Source: Segatella copri (lineage in GTDB: Bacteria > Bacteroidota > Bacteroidia > Bacteroidales > Bacteroidaceae). From it: 64,000 nt of DNA. Position 1 is the stretch's first letter. Each line of letters opens with the position of its first letter. The notes beneath the pieces are model-generated. The model was not told the origin of the DNA. It did not search any database and saw only the letters and a program-made list of their open reading frames with translations. The stretch covers positions 3,247,501-3,311,500 of the forward strand of contig NZ_JAPDUW010000001.1 in NCBI RefSeq assembly GCF_026015295.1, read 5' to 3'. Position numbers and translations under genes: made by a program. Below are positions 53,610 to 63,974 of the stretch, piece by piece.

Positions 53610-54887
53610 TCAGGCAGCCACCATTTTGCTGTCGTCGAGCTCATTTTGAGGTATCTCTTTCTTCTTGGCTGTTCTACTGATACTCAGGATGATGCCCAGG
53701 TACAGACAGTTGATGATGGTAGATGTACCACCTCTACTGATGAGTGGTAGTGGCTGTCCTGTAACAGGAGCCAAACCTACTGCTACTGCCATGTTGAAGA
53801 GTGCCTGGGTAACCAGCATGATGGCGAGTCCCATGCAGAGGAAGGCTGGGAAATTGTTCTCACACCGGTTGGCTATTCTGCCAGCTCTGAACAGGAGGAT
53901 GATATAGAGGAATGCAACCAGTGCGGCTCCCCATATACCCATCTCTTCGATGATGATGGCATAGATGAAGTCTGAGAACGCCTGTGAGAGGAAGTCTCTT
54001 TCTACTGAGTTTCCAGGCCCTTTGCCTACGATGTTGGAAGAGGCGATGGCGATGTTGGCATGTGCCACTTGGGCATCTTTGTCGAGATCGACATCCTGTG
54101 GGGCTACAGGCTTTGAGTTCATAAACTTGTCAATACGGGCTTTCCAGGTGTCGGCTCTATGGAACATCTTTTCTGCCATGTTAGGCTTGTTCTGTTCCTG
54201 CTCAACCTTCTCTGTCAGCGTATTTTCCGGTTTATTGCCCTCTTCGCCCTTGTCCTGTCCTACTATCATGATACCTGCAAAGGCTGTGACGATGACAATC
54301 ATGCACAGTCCCACCAGTTTGCCAATCTGGTTCATCGGCACTCGTCCGATGAGCATCATGGCTAAGATTGTGATACTGAGGAGCATGGCTGTGGATAAGT
54401 TTTCTAGTCCGATGAGAATTACAAATGGAGCGGTTGCTACAAGTATGAACTTGAATGCCTTCCTGTTGGCTCCCTGAGTTGTTTGCATAGCACTAAGAAT
54501 CTGAGCAACAGCCAGTACTACCGCTCCCTTCGCTATCTCAGAAGGCTGGAACTGTATGCCCATCAGAGAGAACCATCGGGAGGCTCCGTTGGTAGATTGA
54601 CCGGTAGCCAAGACCAGGACGAGCAACAGTAATGAGATGCCCATCACGACGGGGGTAACAATCTTGAAGTACTTGCATTTCACCTTGAGCATGCAAATCA
54701 TGGTGAACAGACCGCCTCCCAAGAGCAAAATGTGGCGGATGACAGGTGCCATGTAGTTTCCTGTCTTGTACGACAAGGAGCTGGAGGCAGAATATACCTC
54801 CACGATGCTTATCATACAGAGAAAGAAGAAGACCATCCAGATCACCTTGTCTCCCTTGAAAATATTACCAATGCTCTTGTTATTCAT
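53610..54887 (-). CDS. ftsW: Lipid II polymerase FtsW (SEDS family)
   Basis: 425 aa, about ten membrane helices, with the SEDS blocks QPSEIAKGAVVL, GKGPGNSVERDFL, and PLISRGGTSTIINCLYLGIIL. The large loop (about 210-290) is long and hydrophilic, with many Lys, Glu and Asn, as in other Bacteroidota FtsW. It polymerises glycan strands together with FtsI at the division site. Confidence 0.95.
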   Translation of the reverse strand: MNNKSIGNIFKGDKVIWMVFFFLCMISIVEVYSASSSLSYKTGNYMAPVIRHILLLGGGLFTMICMLKVKCKYFKIVTPVVMGISLLLLVLVLATGQSTNGASRWFSLMGIQFQPSEIAKGAVVLAVAQILSAMQTTQGANRKAFKFILVATAPFVILIGLENLSTAMLLSITILAMMLIGRVPMNQIGKLVGLCMIVIVTAFAGIMIVGQDKGEEGNKPENTLTEKVEQEQNKPNMAEKMFHRADTWKARIDKFMNSKPVAPQDVDLDKDAQVAHANIAIASSNIVGKGPGNSVERDFLSQAFSDFIYAIIIEEMGIWGAALVAFLYIILLFRAGRIANRCENNFPAFLCMGLAIMLVTQALFNMAVAVGLAPVTGQPLPLISRGGTSTIINCLYLGIILSISRTAKKKEIPQNELDDSKMVAA

Positions 54888-54925
54888 TTCTTTATAGTTC
54901 TATCTGTTCTATTTGTTGAAAACTG

Positions 54926-56263
54926 TTATTCTCCGATAGCTCTTGCCAGCGCCTTAAACTGCTCGCCTCTATCTTCCATGTTCTTGAAGAGGTCGAAACT
55001 TGCGCAGCATGGGCTGAGGAGTACGGTATCGCCCGGCTTTGCCAATTCCTGGCAGGCTGCCACGCAATCCTTCATGCTGTGAGTGTCGCGTACAGGGATG
55101 CCGAGTGCGTCAAAGTTGTCGTGCAACTTCTGGTTGTCGGCTCCGAGATATACGATACCAGCACATTTCTCCTTTACCAGGTCCTTGATCTGGTTATAGT
55201 CATTTCCCTTATCCTTACCGCCGATGATGAGGATGGTAGGGGTGGTCATACTCTCCAGCGCATACCAGCAGGCATCTACGTTGGTAGCCTTTGAATCGTT
55301 CACATAGTAAACGCCCTGGAACTTGCCTACTTTCTCCAGACGGTGCTCTACACCAGGGAAGTCGCTCAAGCCTTTGTGCAGGGTCTCGTGGTTGATGCCT
55401 ACGATGTTGCATGCCAGACCTGCAGCCAGACTGTTATAAATGTTATGCTTGCCGCTTAGACTCATGTCTGCCTGTGGCATTTCGAAGTCTGAAGGGAAGT
55501 TGAGTTTGTATTTGCCGTCTTCGATAAAGCCAACACAACCCTCCTCCTTGAACTCAGAGAATGGGCAGAGATGTGACTTGAGGTTGTACTTAGCCAGCTC
55601 CTTTGTAACGATAGGATCATCGTTCCAGAAGATGAAGCTGTCTTCTTCTGTCTGGTTCTGGGTGATGCGCATCTTGGCATCGGTATAGTTCTGCATCTTA
55701 AACTCATAGCGGTCCAGATGGTCTGGAGTGATGTTGAGCAGGATGGCCACATTGGCACGGAACTTATACATATTGTCGAGTTGGAAACTGCTCAGCTCGA
55801 TGACGTAGTACTTATGAGGAGTTTCAGCCACCTGAAGGGCCAGACTCTTTCCGATGTTGCCTGCCAGACCTACATCATAGCCAGCCGACTTGATGATGTG
55901 GTAAATCAGCGAGGTAGTGGTTGTCTTACCGTTACTTCCCGTGATACAGATCATCTTGGCATCAGTATATCTGCCCGCAAATTCTATTTCGCTAATGATA
56001 GGTGTACCCTTAGCCATCAGTTTCTGTATCATAGGTGCTTCCTTAGGAATACCCGGACTCTTGATGACTTCATCTGCATCTAAAATCTTTTCTTCTGTAT
56101 GGTGACCTTCTTCCCATTCGATGTTGTGGTCATCCATCAACTTCTTGTAGTTATCCTTGATCTTTGACATGTCTGAAACAAAGACCTCGAATCCCTCTTT
56201 CTTTGCCAGCACGGCTGCACCTGCGCCACTTTCGCCAGCTCCTAAAATTACAATTTTGCTCAT
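54926..56263 (-). CDS. murD: UDP-N-acetylmuramoylalanine--D-glutamate ligase
   Basis: 445 aa. ILGAGESGAGAAVLA at the start, ATP site ITGSNGKTTTTSLI, then ELSSFQLDNM, NITPDHLDRY, the catalytic VNDSKATNVDACWYAL and LSPCCASFDLF near the end, all standard for MurD. It adds D-glutamate to UDP-MurNAc-L-Ala. Confidence 0.97.
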   Translation of the reverse strand: MSKIVILGAGESGAGAAVLAKKEGFEVFVSDMSKIKDNYKKLMDDHNIEWEEGHHTEEKILDADEVIKSPGIPKEAPMIQKLMAKGTPIISEIEFAGRYTDAKMICITGSNGKTTTTSLIYHIIKSAGYDVGLAGNIGKSLALQVAETPHKYYVIELSSFQLDNMYKFRANVAILLNITPDHLDRYEFKMQNYTDAKMRITQNQTEEDSFIFWNDDPIVTKELAKYNLKSHLCPFSEFKEEGCVGFIEDGKYKLNFPSDFEMPQADMSLSGKHNIYNSLAAGLACNIVGINHETLHKGLSDFPGVEHRLEKVGKFQGVYYVNDSKATNVDACWYALESMTTPTILIIGGKDKGNDYNQIKDLVKEKCAGIVYLGADNQKLHDNFDALGIPVRDTHSMKDCVAACQELAKPGDTVLLSPCCASFDLFKNMEDRGEQFKALARAIGE

Positions 56264-56306
56264 TGTCTTATTCTCTATACTTGTCGGGCTGATAAGAGCC
56301 TGTATT

Positions 56307-57575
56307 TTATCTGATCTTCAATGTGATGATGGTCAATGCTGCCAGAATGATGGTTACAATCCAGAAACGGATGGTAATCTTTGATTCATGGAAGCAGTTG
56401 CGAGGCTTCTTCCACAGATACTTGCAGTCAGGATCCAGCTGACTGTCCTGTGTGCGGAAGTTGTCGTGGATAGGTGTGCGCTTGAAGATACGCTGCTTTA
56501 CACCTCTCCGCTTTCCTATCTTGTAATAGTAAACCTGCATCATCACGCTGAGGCTTTCTACGAAGAAAATACCGCAGAGGATAGGCAGCATCAGCTCCTT
56601 GTGGATGATGATGGCACCTACTGCGATGATACCGCCGATGGTCAGCGAACCCGTATCGCCCATGAATACCTGGGCAGGGTAGGCGTTGTACCAGAGGAAA
56701 CCGATGAGGGCTCCGATGAAGGCACAGAAGAATACTACCAGTTCCTCAGAACCAGGAATATACATGATATTGAGGTAGGCGGCAAACTCGATGTGCGACG
56801 ACACATACGCAAGTATGCCTAGCGCCACACCTATGATGGCGGAGTTTCCGGCACACATTCCGTCCATACCATCGTTGAGGTTGGCACCGTTTGATACGGC
56901 TGTTACAACGAAGATGGTCATGATGACGAAGAGAATCCAGCCTGCTGCTACCTTGTACTTACCGCAGAAACTGGTGATGCTGGAATAGTCGAGGTTGTGT
57001 CCCTTGACGAATGGGATGGTAGTCTTCAGCGATTTTCTTGCTTCCGTACGATGCTTTACCACCGTTTCCTGTCCCTGTTGCTCGATGGCGAGGTTCTCGT
57101 TCATCTTTACATCAGGTGAAGACCAGAGTACCAGTCCCACGATCAGGCCGATGCCAATCTGTCCTATAATCTTATATTTGCCCTTCAATCCCTCCTTGTC
57201 GCGCTTGAATATCTTGATGAAGTCGTCCATTCCACCGAGAAAGCCGAGCCATACGGTGGTGATGATCATCAGGATCAGATAGATGTTGCGCAAACGTCCG
57301 AGTAACAGTACCGGTACGAGGATAGCCAGGATGATGATGACACCACCCATAGAAGGAACGCCAATCTTCTTGACACCGAACGGGTCGATGCTGGCATCGC
57401 GCTGTGTCTCTGTAATTTGCTTGCTCTTGAGATACTTGATGAATTTCTCGCCGAACCAGGCAGAGATTACCAATGATAAAATCAGCGCAAGCAGGGCACG
57501 GAATGAGATGTAGCCCCACATGTGAGAACCTGTGATGCCCCACTGCTCCAGAAATCTAAAGAGATAGTATAACAT
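56307..57575 (-). CDS. mraY: Phospho-MurNAc-pentapeptide transferase
   Basis: 422 aa, ten membrane helices. Signature regions KKIGVPSMGGVII, the aspartate block NGANLNDGMDGMCAG and VFMGDTGSLTIGG are intact. The protein is about 60 residues longer than E. coli MraY, because of a cytoplasmic insert near 160-200 (rich in Glu, Gln and Lys), a usual Bacteroidota trait. It makes lipid I. Confidence 0.97.
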   Translation of the reverse strand: MLYYLFRFLEQWGITGSHMWGYISFRALLALILSLVISAWFGEKFIKYLKSKQITETQRDASIDPFGVKKIGVPSMGGVIIILAILVPVLLLGRLRNIYLILMIITTVWLGFLGGMDDFIKIFKRDKEGLKGKYKIIGQIGIGLIVGLVLWSSPDVKMNENLAIEQQGQETVVKHRTEARKSLKTTIPFVKGHNLDYSSITSFCGKYKVAAGWILFVIMTIFVVTAVSNGANLNDGMDGMCAGNSAIIGVALGILAYVSSHIEFAAYLNIMYIPGSEELVVFFCAFIGALIGFLWYNAYPAQVFMGDTGSLTIGGIIAVGAIIIHKELMLPILCGIFFVESLSVMMQVYYYKIGKRRGVKQRIFKRTPIHDNFRTQDSQLDPDCKYLWKKPRNCFHESKITIRFWIVTIILAALTIITLKIR

Positions 57576-57599
57576 TTTTCTTTCTTTTCTTAATTGATT

Positions 57600-59063
57600 T
57601 TACTTCTGTGAAATTCCGAAGATGTCGCGAATCACCTCCTTATCGTCAAAGTGGTGCTTTACGCCCTTGATTTCCTGATAATCTTCGTGTCCCTTACCGG
57701 CTACGAGAATCACGTCGCCCTTCTTTGCCAGCATGCAGGCTGTGCGGATGGCTTCCTTGCGGTCTACGATGCTGATTACCTTCTTCATCTGCTGGGCATT
57801 GAGTCCGGCAAGCATGTCGTTGATGATGTCCTGTGGCTCTTCGAAGCGTGGATTGTCGCTGGTGATGATTACCTTATCGCTCTGCTTTACAGCCTCCTGT
57901 GCCATCAATGGGCGCTTGCCCTTGTCACGGTTGCCACCGGCACCGCAAACGGTGATGACTTCTCCGCCCTTGCCTTCGAGCACTTCGTGGATGGCATTCA
58001 ATACGTTCTCCAGTGCATCTGGTGTATGGGCATAGTCAACAATGGCGGTATAACCTTCTGGTGACTGGATTGGTTCCAGTCTTCCGCTTACGCTGTGAAG
58101 GGTACTCATCACTACGAGTACATCCTCTGGCTTCTTGCCGAGCATAATGGCTGCACCATATACGGCGAGCAGGTTGCTCACGTTGAACTTACCGATGAAC
58201 TGTACGCCCACTTCTCTGCCGTCAATCTCCAGATACATGCCGCCGAAGTGACACTCCAGGATTCTGGCTCTGAAGTCTGCCATGCTGCGGGTAGAGTAGG
58301 TTTTCACGGTAGCCTTGGTGTTCTGTACCATGATCATGCCGTTCTTGTCGTCGGCATTGGTAATGGCAAAGGCAGTCTTAGGCAGTCCGTCGAAGAAAGC
58401 CTTCTTGGCGTTACGGTAGTTCTCGAATGTCTTGTGATAATCGAGATGGTCGCGGGTCAGGTTGGTGAACAAGCCTCCGGCAAACTGTAGACCTCCGATA
58501 CGCTTCTGTGCGATGGCGTGAGAAGAGCACTCCATGAAGGCATACTCGCAGCCTGCCTCTACCATCTTGCCCAGGAGCATGTTCAGCTCGATAGGGTCTG
58601 GGGTGGTATGGTCTGCAGGGATAGCCTCGTCCTCAATGTAGTTGCAGACGGTAGAGAGCAAGCCACACTTATGGCCGAACTTGCGGAACATATTATATAA
58701 TAAGGTGGCAATGGTGGTCTTACCATTGGTACCTGTTACGCCTACCAGTTTGAGCTTTCTTGAAGGGTCGCCGTAGAAGAGGGTTGCTACCTTGCCGACA
58801 GCATCCTCGGTCGAAGCGACCTGAATGTAAGTTACGCCCTCAACTTTCTCTTCAGGCATGTCTTCGCACAAAACCGACTTTGCGCCCAGTTCCAATGCCT
58901 TTGGAATAAACTTGTGACCGTCAACCTGCGTTCCCTTCATGGCAACGAAGAGATGACCTTCCTTAATCTTGCGAGAGTCGATGTTTACTCCCGTAACCTC
59001 TACATCAGCATCGCCGATTATCTGAACCGGCTCGATGTTTTTGAGTAATTCTTGTAACTTCAT
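57600..59063 (-). CDS. murE: UDP-MurNAc-tripeptide synthetase, meso-diaminopimelate type
   Basis: 487 aa. ATP site [14 protein letters not shown], carbamylated-Lys region, [13 protein letters not shown], and the amino-acid specificity motif DNPR ([11 protein letters not shown]), which marks enzymes that add meso-DAP rather than lysine. The peptidoglycan should therefore be of the DAP type. The 18-base AT-rich element lies 38 bases upstream of the start. Confidence 0.97.
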   Translation of the reverse strand: MKLQELLKNIEPVQIIGDADVEVTGVNIDSRKIKEGHLFVAMKGTQVDGHKFIPKALELGAKSVLCEDMPEEKVEGVTYIQVASTEDAVGKVATLFYGDPSRKLKLVGVTGTNGKTTIATLLYNMFRKFGHKCGLLSTVCNYIEDEAIPADHTTPDPIELNMLLGKMVEAGCEYAFMECSSHAIAQKRIGGLQFAGGLFTNLTRDHLDYHKTFENYRNAKKAFFDGLPKTAFAITNADDKNGMIMVQNTKATVKTYSTRSMADFRARILECHFGGMYLEIDGREVGVQFIGKFNVSNLLAVYGAAIMLGKKPEDVLVVMSTLHSVSGRLEPIQSPEGYTAIVDYAHTPDALENVLNAIHEVLEGKGGEVITVCGAGGNRDKGKRPLMAQEAVKQSDKVIITSDNPRFEEPQDIINDMLAGLNAQQMKKVISIVDRKEAIRTACMLAKKGDVILVAGKGHEDYQEIKGVKHHFDDKEVIRDIFGISQK

Positions 59064-59100
59064 ATCCTGTTTCTGTTTTATATTCTATATATTTTTTATC

Positions 59101-59118
59101 TACACCTTATTATATATA
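59101..59118 (-). repeat. 18-bp AT-rich intergenic element, copy 2
   Basis: The minus strand reads TATATATAATAAGGTGTA, identical to 14439-14456, in the 81-base gap between ftsI and murE. A third copy with one change is at 5294-5277. Confidence 0.6.
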
Positions 59119-59144
59119 GGGCTTCAGATAACTGTTTCTGAGTT

Positions 59145-61304
59145 TTATTCGAGCACAATGCTGCATACGACACCTTTCTTGATGACCGTTCCCGGCACCA
59201 GACTCTGCTTTACTACCTTTCCTCTACCTGTAATCTGGGTTTTGATGCCCCGGCTCTCCATATTGTAGATAGCGTCTCGGGCTCCCATTCCGGTAACGTC
59301 GGGTACAATCGTCTTGCCGTATTGCTTCTCCCTGATGAGCTTGATGCTGTGGTTACCCACGCGCTCTGCCTTGCCCCAGATAGGGTTGCCATCGGCATAG
59401 CTGCCACTCCAGTTGGCATTGGTCTTGATGCCGAGGTGGCTGAGCACATAGTTGGCAGCAAGGATATTGCCAGCCTTTACGTCAGGAACGAAGACGGATG
59501 CTGAGTCGCGGGCGTCCTTTACGTCAACTTTCAGACTCTGCGCCATGATGCCTTCTGAAATCTCATGGAACACCTTACCGCACATCGTACCGCCCGAAGC
59601 AGGCAAACCGGATTTCTGTATGCAGACGATACAGCTGTAGCGTGGCGCATCGGCAGGGAAGTAGCCTGCGAAACTGATGAGATAGCTGGTTCCGCCACTC
59701 TTATATCCACCGGCACCTTTTGAAATCTGGGCTGTACCGGTCTTTCCTGCCACTTTGAAGTTAGGCGAACCGGCTTTCTTTCCCAGTCCCACGCTTACCA
59801 CCTGTTCCAGGATGGTTTGCAGTTCCTTGATGCTCTTCTCCTTGGCTATCTGCTGGCGCATCACTTCAGGAGGAAATTCCATGATGGTTTCTCCGTTCTT
59901 CATTACCTTGCTCACGAATCTTGGTCGCATCATCTTGCCGTTGTTGGCGATGGTGTTGTAGAAGGTGAGGGTAGAGATAGGCGGTATCTGGGTCTCATAT
60001 CCGATACTCATCCATGGCAAACTGGTCTTTGCCCAGTTGTCATACTGTCCGTTCTTGTTTCTGTGCGGCATGCGGATTCTGGCTGGTGTTGCTCCCACCA
60101 GCGGAATCTTCAGGTCGTCGTGCAGACCGGTACGGTAGATACCCTTTACGAATTTCTCCGGGTTGTTGCGGTAATGGTCGTCTATGATGCGGCTCACACC
60201 GATGTTCGAACTGTACCACAGGGTCTGTGCGAGGGTCAGCATTCCGTATCCGCCTTTTCGCCAGTTGTGGTCTTTCATTTCTCTGCCGTACATCGGCCAT
60301 ATACCGCCACCGGTTTCTACGTGATAGGTCGTGTCTACCACTCCGTCGTCCAGCGCTACGAGGATAGAGGCTGGCTTGAACACCGAACCTGGCTCCAGAA
60401 GGTCGCTCACGGCATGGTTGTGGATTTCTCTGTATTCGCCGTCGAAACATTTCTCCATGTTTACGATGGCCTTGATGTCGCCCGTAGGTACATCCATCAC
60501 GATGGCTACACCCACATTGGCGTTGATTTCCTTCAGCTCGTCGATGAGTGAGCGTTCGGCAAGGTCTTGCATGCTCACATCAATGGTGGTCACGATATCG
60601 GCTCCGTCAATAGGAGGGGTATCGGTAATGTCGAGGAACTTGTTGCGCACCTTGCGGCGATGCACGATACCGTTGGTGCCTCGCAGAATGGAGTCGTAAC
60701 TCAGCTCCAGACCGAAGCGGGCGGTATCCTTGGCGCCATACATGGCTCCGATGGTACGGCCTGCCAGCGAACCGTAAGTTCTGGTTCGGGCATTATATTC
60801 TTCCCAGTGGAAACCGCTCTGGTAGGGTTTCAGGCGGAATACAGGGATGTCCTTTATTTCGGTGAAGGTGTTATAGTCTACACGCTTCGGATAAACCGGC
60901 CAGTGGCGGCTCATCTTGGCGCGACCTTCGGTGAGGTGCTTCTTGAAATCAGACTCGCTCAGATTCGGGAATATCTGGTGCAGGCAAAGACAGATGGAGT
61001 CTTGCTTGGCATCCCACAGCGAGTCGTTTTCTGCATCTTTCAGCGCCTTGAAGTCCATGAAAACCTTAAACTCCGGCAGCGAACTTGCCATCAGCTGTCC
61101 TGTGCAGCTCAAGATGTTGCCTCGGTTTGGCTTTACGGTCACGGAATCCTTCTTCTGCCGTTCTGCCACCTTCATCCAGTAATCATGCTTGGCGGTCATG
61201 ATGTAGAGCGCTTTACCCACTACGGCTATGGCGAAAATCGTCATGATGATGGCGATGGCGCTGTAGCGGGGCATTACTTTCTTGTGATCAAATTTGCTGC
61301 TCAT
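59145..61304 (-). CDS. ftsI: Penicillin-binding protein 3 (division transpeptidase) with PASTA domain
   Basis: 719 aa, longer than E. coli FtsI. One N-terminal membrane helix (about 16-34), a pedestal domain, then a transpeptidase with catalytic Ser in GSVFKPAS (S-x-x-K), the YSSN triad and GKTGTAQI. The last 65 residues form a PASTA domain (TIVPDVTGMGARDAIY to the end), absent from E. coli but usual here. It cross-links septal peptidoglycan with FtsW. Its start overlaps the ftsL stop by 4 bases. Confidence 0.96.
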   Translation of the reverse strand: MSSKFDHKKVMPRYSAIAIIMTIFAIAVVGKALYIMTAKHDYWMKVAERQKKDSVTVKPNRGNILSCTGQLMASSLPEFKVFMDFKALKDAENDSLWDAKQDSICLCLHQIFPNLSESDFKKHLTEGRAKMSRHWPVYPKRVDYNTFTEIKDIPVFRLKPYQSGFHWEEYNARTRTYGSLAGRTIGAMYGAKDTARFGLELSYDSILRGTNGIVHRRKVRNKFLDITDTPPIDGADIVTTIDVSMQDLAERSLIDELKEINANVGVAIVMDVPTGDIKAIVNMEKCFDGEYREIHNHAVSDLLEPGSVFKPASILVALDDGVVDTTYHVETGGGIWPMYGREMKDHNWRKGGYGMLTLAQTLWYSSNIGVSRIIDDHYRNNPEKFVKGIYRTGLHDDLKIPLVGATPARIRMPHRNKNGQYDNWAKTSLPWMSIGYETQIPPISTLTFYNTIANNGKMMRPRFVSKVMKNGETIMEFPPEVMRQQIAKEKSIKELQTILEQVVSVGLGKKAGSPNFKVAGKTGTAQISKGAGGYKSGGTSYLISFAGYFPADAPRYSCIVCIQKSGLPASGGTMCGKVFHEISEGIMAQSLKVDVKDARDSASVFVPDVKAGNILAANYVLSHLGIKTNANWSGSYADGNPIWGKAERVGNHSIKLIREKQYGKTIVPDVTGMGARDAIYNMESRGIKTQITGRGKVVKQSLVPGTVIKKGVVCSIVLE

Positions 61305-61807
61305 TCCTCGGGTACGTTTATGATATATGGAGGTTGGGTAGCGATGTGCAGCACGCTGTCTTTGTTGTTTTTCAGCATGTCGAGCACATTACTTTCACGA
61401 CTCTTCTCTGTTATCTGGCTGCTTGTAGACAGCGCTTTGTATTTGGTGTCTTGCAGTTCTTTCTGCAGTTTGTCCAACTCGATGATATCGTTCTGGATAT
61501 TGTATCGGTTGGATATGTAGATAATGACAAAAAACACGATGAGGATAACGAGCCATATCTGCCGGCGTATGATCTGTGCGGTAAGAATGTCTCCACCCAG
61601 AATCTTTCGCAGCGTAAAGCTCGATGATCCTGAAGCCTCTTCCTCAATGGCTTGCTTGGCAATCACTTCCTTGAGCGAAGCCTGTGGAGCCTCCTCCTGC
61701 TGTGGCTCCTGCTGCGGAGTTTTCTGCTTCGGCGGTTCCTGTGATGCCTGTGCCTTTTCTTCGGCTATAGGCTTCTCACTGATGTTTATGTCTTTATCGT
61801 TTATCAT
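61301..61807 (-). CDS. ftsL: FtsL-like cell division protein
   Basis: 168 aa: a charged cytoplasmic N-terminus rich in Glu, Gln and Pro, one membrane helix (about 83-99, IWLVILIVFFVIIYI) and a periplasmic coiled coil (about 103-140, LDKLQKELQDTKYKALS). It matches the topology of FtsL and the Bacteroidota FtsL-like proteins. It overlaps rsmH and ftsI by 4 bases on each side. The cytoplasmic tail is longer than in E. coli FtsL. Confidence 0.85.
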   Translation of the reverse strand: MINDKDINISEKPIAEEKAQASQEPPKQKTPQQEPQQEEAPQASLKEVIAKQAIEEEASGSSSFTLRKILGGDILTAQIIRRQIWLVILIVFFVIIYISNRYNIQNDIIELDKLQKELQDTKYKALSTSSQITEKSRESNVLDMLKNNKDSVLHIATQPPYIINVPEE

Positions 61808-62718
61808 TTCTTTTCTGCTATTCTTAGTTTGGCGCTTCTGCTCCTAGGGTTTCTTTCCTGCTCGTCGGCATCGGGAACGATTACCTTGTTGTTCACGAGT
61901 TTGAAAGGGGTTTCTATTCTTCCGAAGAAGTCCTGCTCTATCTTGCCTTCTGCATTGCCCGCTTTCATCATGTTCTTTACGATTCTGTCTTCCAGCGAGT
62001 GATAGGTGATGACGCTGAGCCTGCCTCCCGGTTTCAGAAGTTCCGTGGCTGAGCGGAGCATCTCTTTCAGGGCGTCCATCTCGTGGTTCACTTCTATGCG
62101 CAGCGCCTGGAAGAGCTTTGCCATGTCTTTCTTCTCGCGTTCCCGCTTGAAGAGGGGCTCTACGGCTGCCATGAAGTCTTTGGTGGTGAGGATGGGCTTC
62201 TCGGCTCTTGCCTTGACGAGTGCTGAGGCGATGCGGCGCGAGTTCTTCAGCTCACCGTATAGGTAGAAGATGTCGGCAAGGGCACCTTCGTCATATTCGT
62301 TTACGATGTCGGCAGCAGTCTTGCCAGCACGTTTGTTCATGCGCATGTCGAGTGGGGAGTCGAAACGGAAGGAGAAACCGCGGGTCTCGTCATCGAAGTG
62401 ATGGCTCGATACGCCAAGGTCGGCTAACAGTCCGTCGAGTCCGTCTACCCCGTAGTAGCGCATCCAGTTTTTCAGGAATCTGAAGTTGGAGCATACGAAG
62501 GTGAAGTTCTCGTTTGCCACCACGTTGCGCTCTGCATCGGCGTCCTGGTCGAAACTGTACAGGTGCGCTCCCTCCGTCAGGCGCGACAGAATCTCTCTGG
62601 AATGTCCGCCGCCACCGAAGGTTACGTCTACATAGATGCCTCCTGGCTGTATGTTCAACCCGTCAACGCTCTCCTTGAGGAGCACCGGTACGTGATATGT
62701 TTCTGCTGTCTTTATCAT
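61804..62718 (-). CDS. rsmH: 16S rRNA (cytosine1402-N4)-methyltransferase
   Basis: 304 aa. HVPVLLKESVDGL at the N-terminus, SAM-binding DVTFGGGGHSREIL, DLGVSSHHFDDETRGFSFRFDSPLDMRM and the C-terminal SYHSLEDRIVKNMM equivalent (VITYHSLEDR). It methylates C1402 of 16S rRNA. It is the first gene of the dcw transcript here; no mraZ precedes it. Confidence 0.97.
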   Translation of the reverse strand: MIKTAETYHVPVLLKESVDGLNIQPGGIYVDVTFGGGGHSREILSRLTEGAHLYSFDQDADAERNVVANENFTFVCSNFRFLKNWMRYYGVDGLDGLLADLGVSSHHFDDETRGFSFRFDSPLDMRMNKRAGKTAADIVNEYDEGALADIFYLYGELKNSRRIASALVKARAEKPILTTKDFMAAVEPLFKREREKKDMAKLFQALRIEVNHEMDALKEMLRSATELLKPGGRLSVITYHSLEDRIVKNMMKAGNAEGKIEQDFFGRIETPFKLVNNKVIVPDADEQERNPRSRSAKLRIAEKK

Positions 62719-62785
62719 ATATCTTTTTGCTGTCTTATCGCGTTATAATATTGCGTGCGTACTTATTAGTGTATAAATTTGGGTT

Positions 62786-62793
62786 CAAAGGTA
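62786..62793 (-). promoter_or_regulatory. -7 box of the dcw cluster
   Basis: TACCTTTG on the minus strand, 67 bases before the rsmH ATG; no clear TTTG at -33. Confidence 0.55.
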
Positions 62794-63039
62794 CATAAAA
62801 ATCTCCATATAGCCTTACATTTTCCCACAAAATTTATAAAACTTAATGAAAAAGTTGTTTTTGGTCAACTTCACCTTCCTGTTTCGGGCATCGCCTTTTT
62901 GTTCTCATCAAGTGTGATGTTTTTGCAAAAATACGTGCAAAATGGGCTCGATTTGTCGTGATAGTTTAAAAAAACTAATAAATTTTCGCTTTTTTGCTAT
63001 TTTTTTGGAAAAAATGGCACGTATTTGAAAAAGTTGAGT

Positions 63040-63047
63040 TACTTTTG
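63040..63047 (+). promoter_or_regulatory. -7 box of the acyltransferase operon
   Basis: TACTTTTG, 27 bases before the ATG at 63075. No TTTG at the right distance. Confidence 0.55.
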
Positions 63048-63074
63048 CACTAACTTATATAAGTTTTAGCAAAC

Positions 63075-63902
63075 ATGAGTGAATCAATAGAGAAAACGAT
63101 AGACATAGATAAGATTCTTAAGAGCAAGATGGGAAGCAAGGTGAAATTCGTACCGCGCTTCCTGGTTTCCTGGCTCAAGAAGATTATTCACGAGGACGAG
63201 GTGAACAGGTTCTTGTGGGAGAGCCGTGGCCTTTCGGGTACTGAATGGCTCACCGAATGTGTGCGCTATCTGAAGATGGATGTTGAAATCGTAGGCTTGG
63301 AAAACCTGCCTGACAAGAACGACGGCAAGCTCTATACCTTTGTTTCCAATCATCCTCTGGGCGGACAGGACGGCGTATGTCTCGGTTCCATCATCGGCAA
63401 GCACTATGATGGCAAGTTCCGCTATCTGGTGAATGATCTTCTGCTCAACTTGCCGGGTTTGAAACCTGTAAGTATCGGCATCAACAAGACGGGTCGCCAG
63501 AGCCGCGATTTCCCCCGGATGGTGGAGGCGGGCTTCAAGAGTGATAACCACATGCTGATGTTTCCGGCAGGCTTGAACAGCCGCAAGCGCAAGGATGGAA
63601 CCATCCATGACCTGCCTTGGAAGAAGACGTTTATCTCTAAGAGTGTAGAATATCAGCGCGATGTGGTGCCTATCCATTTCGGAGGGCGCAACTCTGAGCG
63701 TTTCTACCGCATCGCCCGATTTAGCGACAAGTATCTGCCGTTCAATCTCGCCATGCTGTTCCTGGTTGACGAGATGTACAGGAATGTGGGCAAGCATTTC
63801 CGCATCTCCATCGGCAAACCGATTCCTTGGCAGACTTTTGATAAGAGCAAGTCGGCTACAGAGTGGGCGCAGTATGTTGAAGACAGGGTTTATGAACTTT
63901 AA
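63075..63902 (+). CDS. Lysophospholipid-type O-acyltransferase (glycine/ornithine lipid synthesis, GlsA/OlsA-like)
   Basis: 275 aa. The acyltransferase block I is NHPLGGQD (about 93-100, His and Asp one residue further apart than in PlsC) and block III is LMFPAGLNSRK (about 160-170). It resembles the hemolysin-type acyltransferases that finish ornithine or glycine lipids by adding the second acyl chain. The next gene starts 72 bases later and its first eight residues fit the GNAT partner that makes the first amide bond. In Bacteroides the pair is called glsA/glsB; the link here is an inference from family resemblance and adjacency. Confidence 0.8.
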   Translation: MSESIEKTIDIDKILKSKMGSKVKFVPRFLVSWLKKIIHEDEVNRFLWESRGLSGTEWLTECVRYLKMDVEIVGLENLPDKNDGKLYTFVSNHPLGGQDGVCLGSIIGKHYDGKFRYLVNDLLLNLPGLKPVSIGINKTGRQSRDFPRMVEAGFKSDNHMLMFPAGLNSRKRKDGTIHDLPWKKTFISKSVEYQRDVVPIHFGGRNSERFYRIARFSDKYLPFNLAMLFLVDEMYRNVGKHFRISIGKPIPWQTFDKSKSATEWAQYVEDRVYEL

Positions 63903-63974
63903 TGGTTCGCAAAACCCGGAAGAATTGTTTTATATTAACGAAATCGTAGAATCATAGCATATAAGAAGAGTAAT

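Larger units (their letters stand above)
62719..63074. other. 356-base gap between divergent operons
   Basis: It holds the dcw promoter (62786-62793, minus) and the acyltransferase promoter (63040-63047, plus). The 250 bases between are AT-rich and show no frame, repeat or RNA that I can support; mraZ, usual at this place, is absent. Confidence 0.6.
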
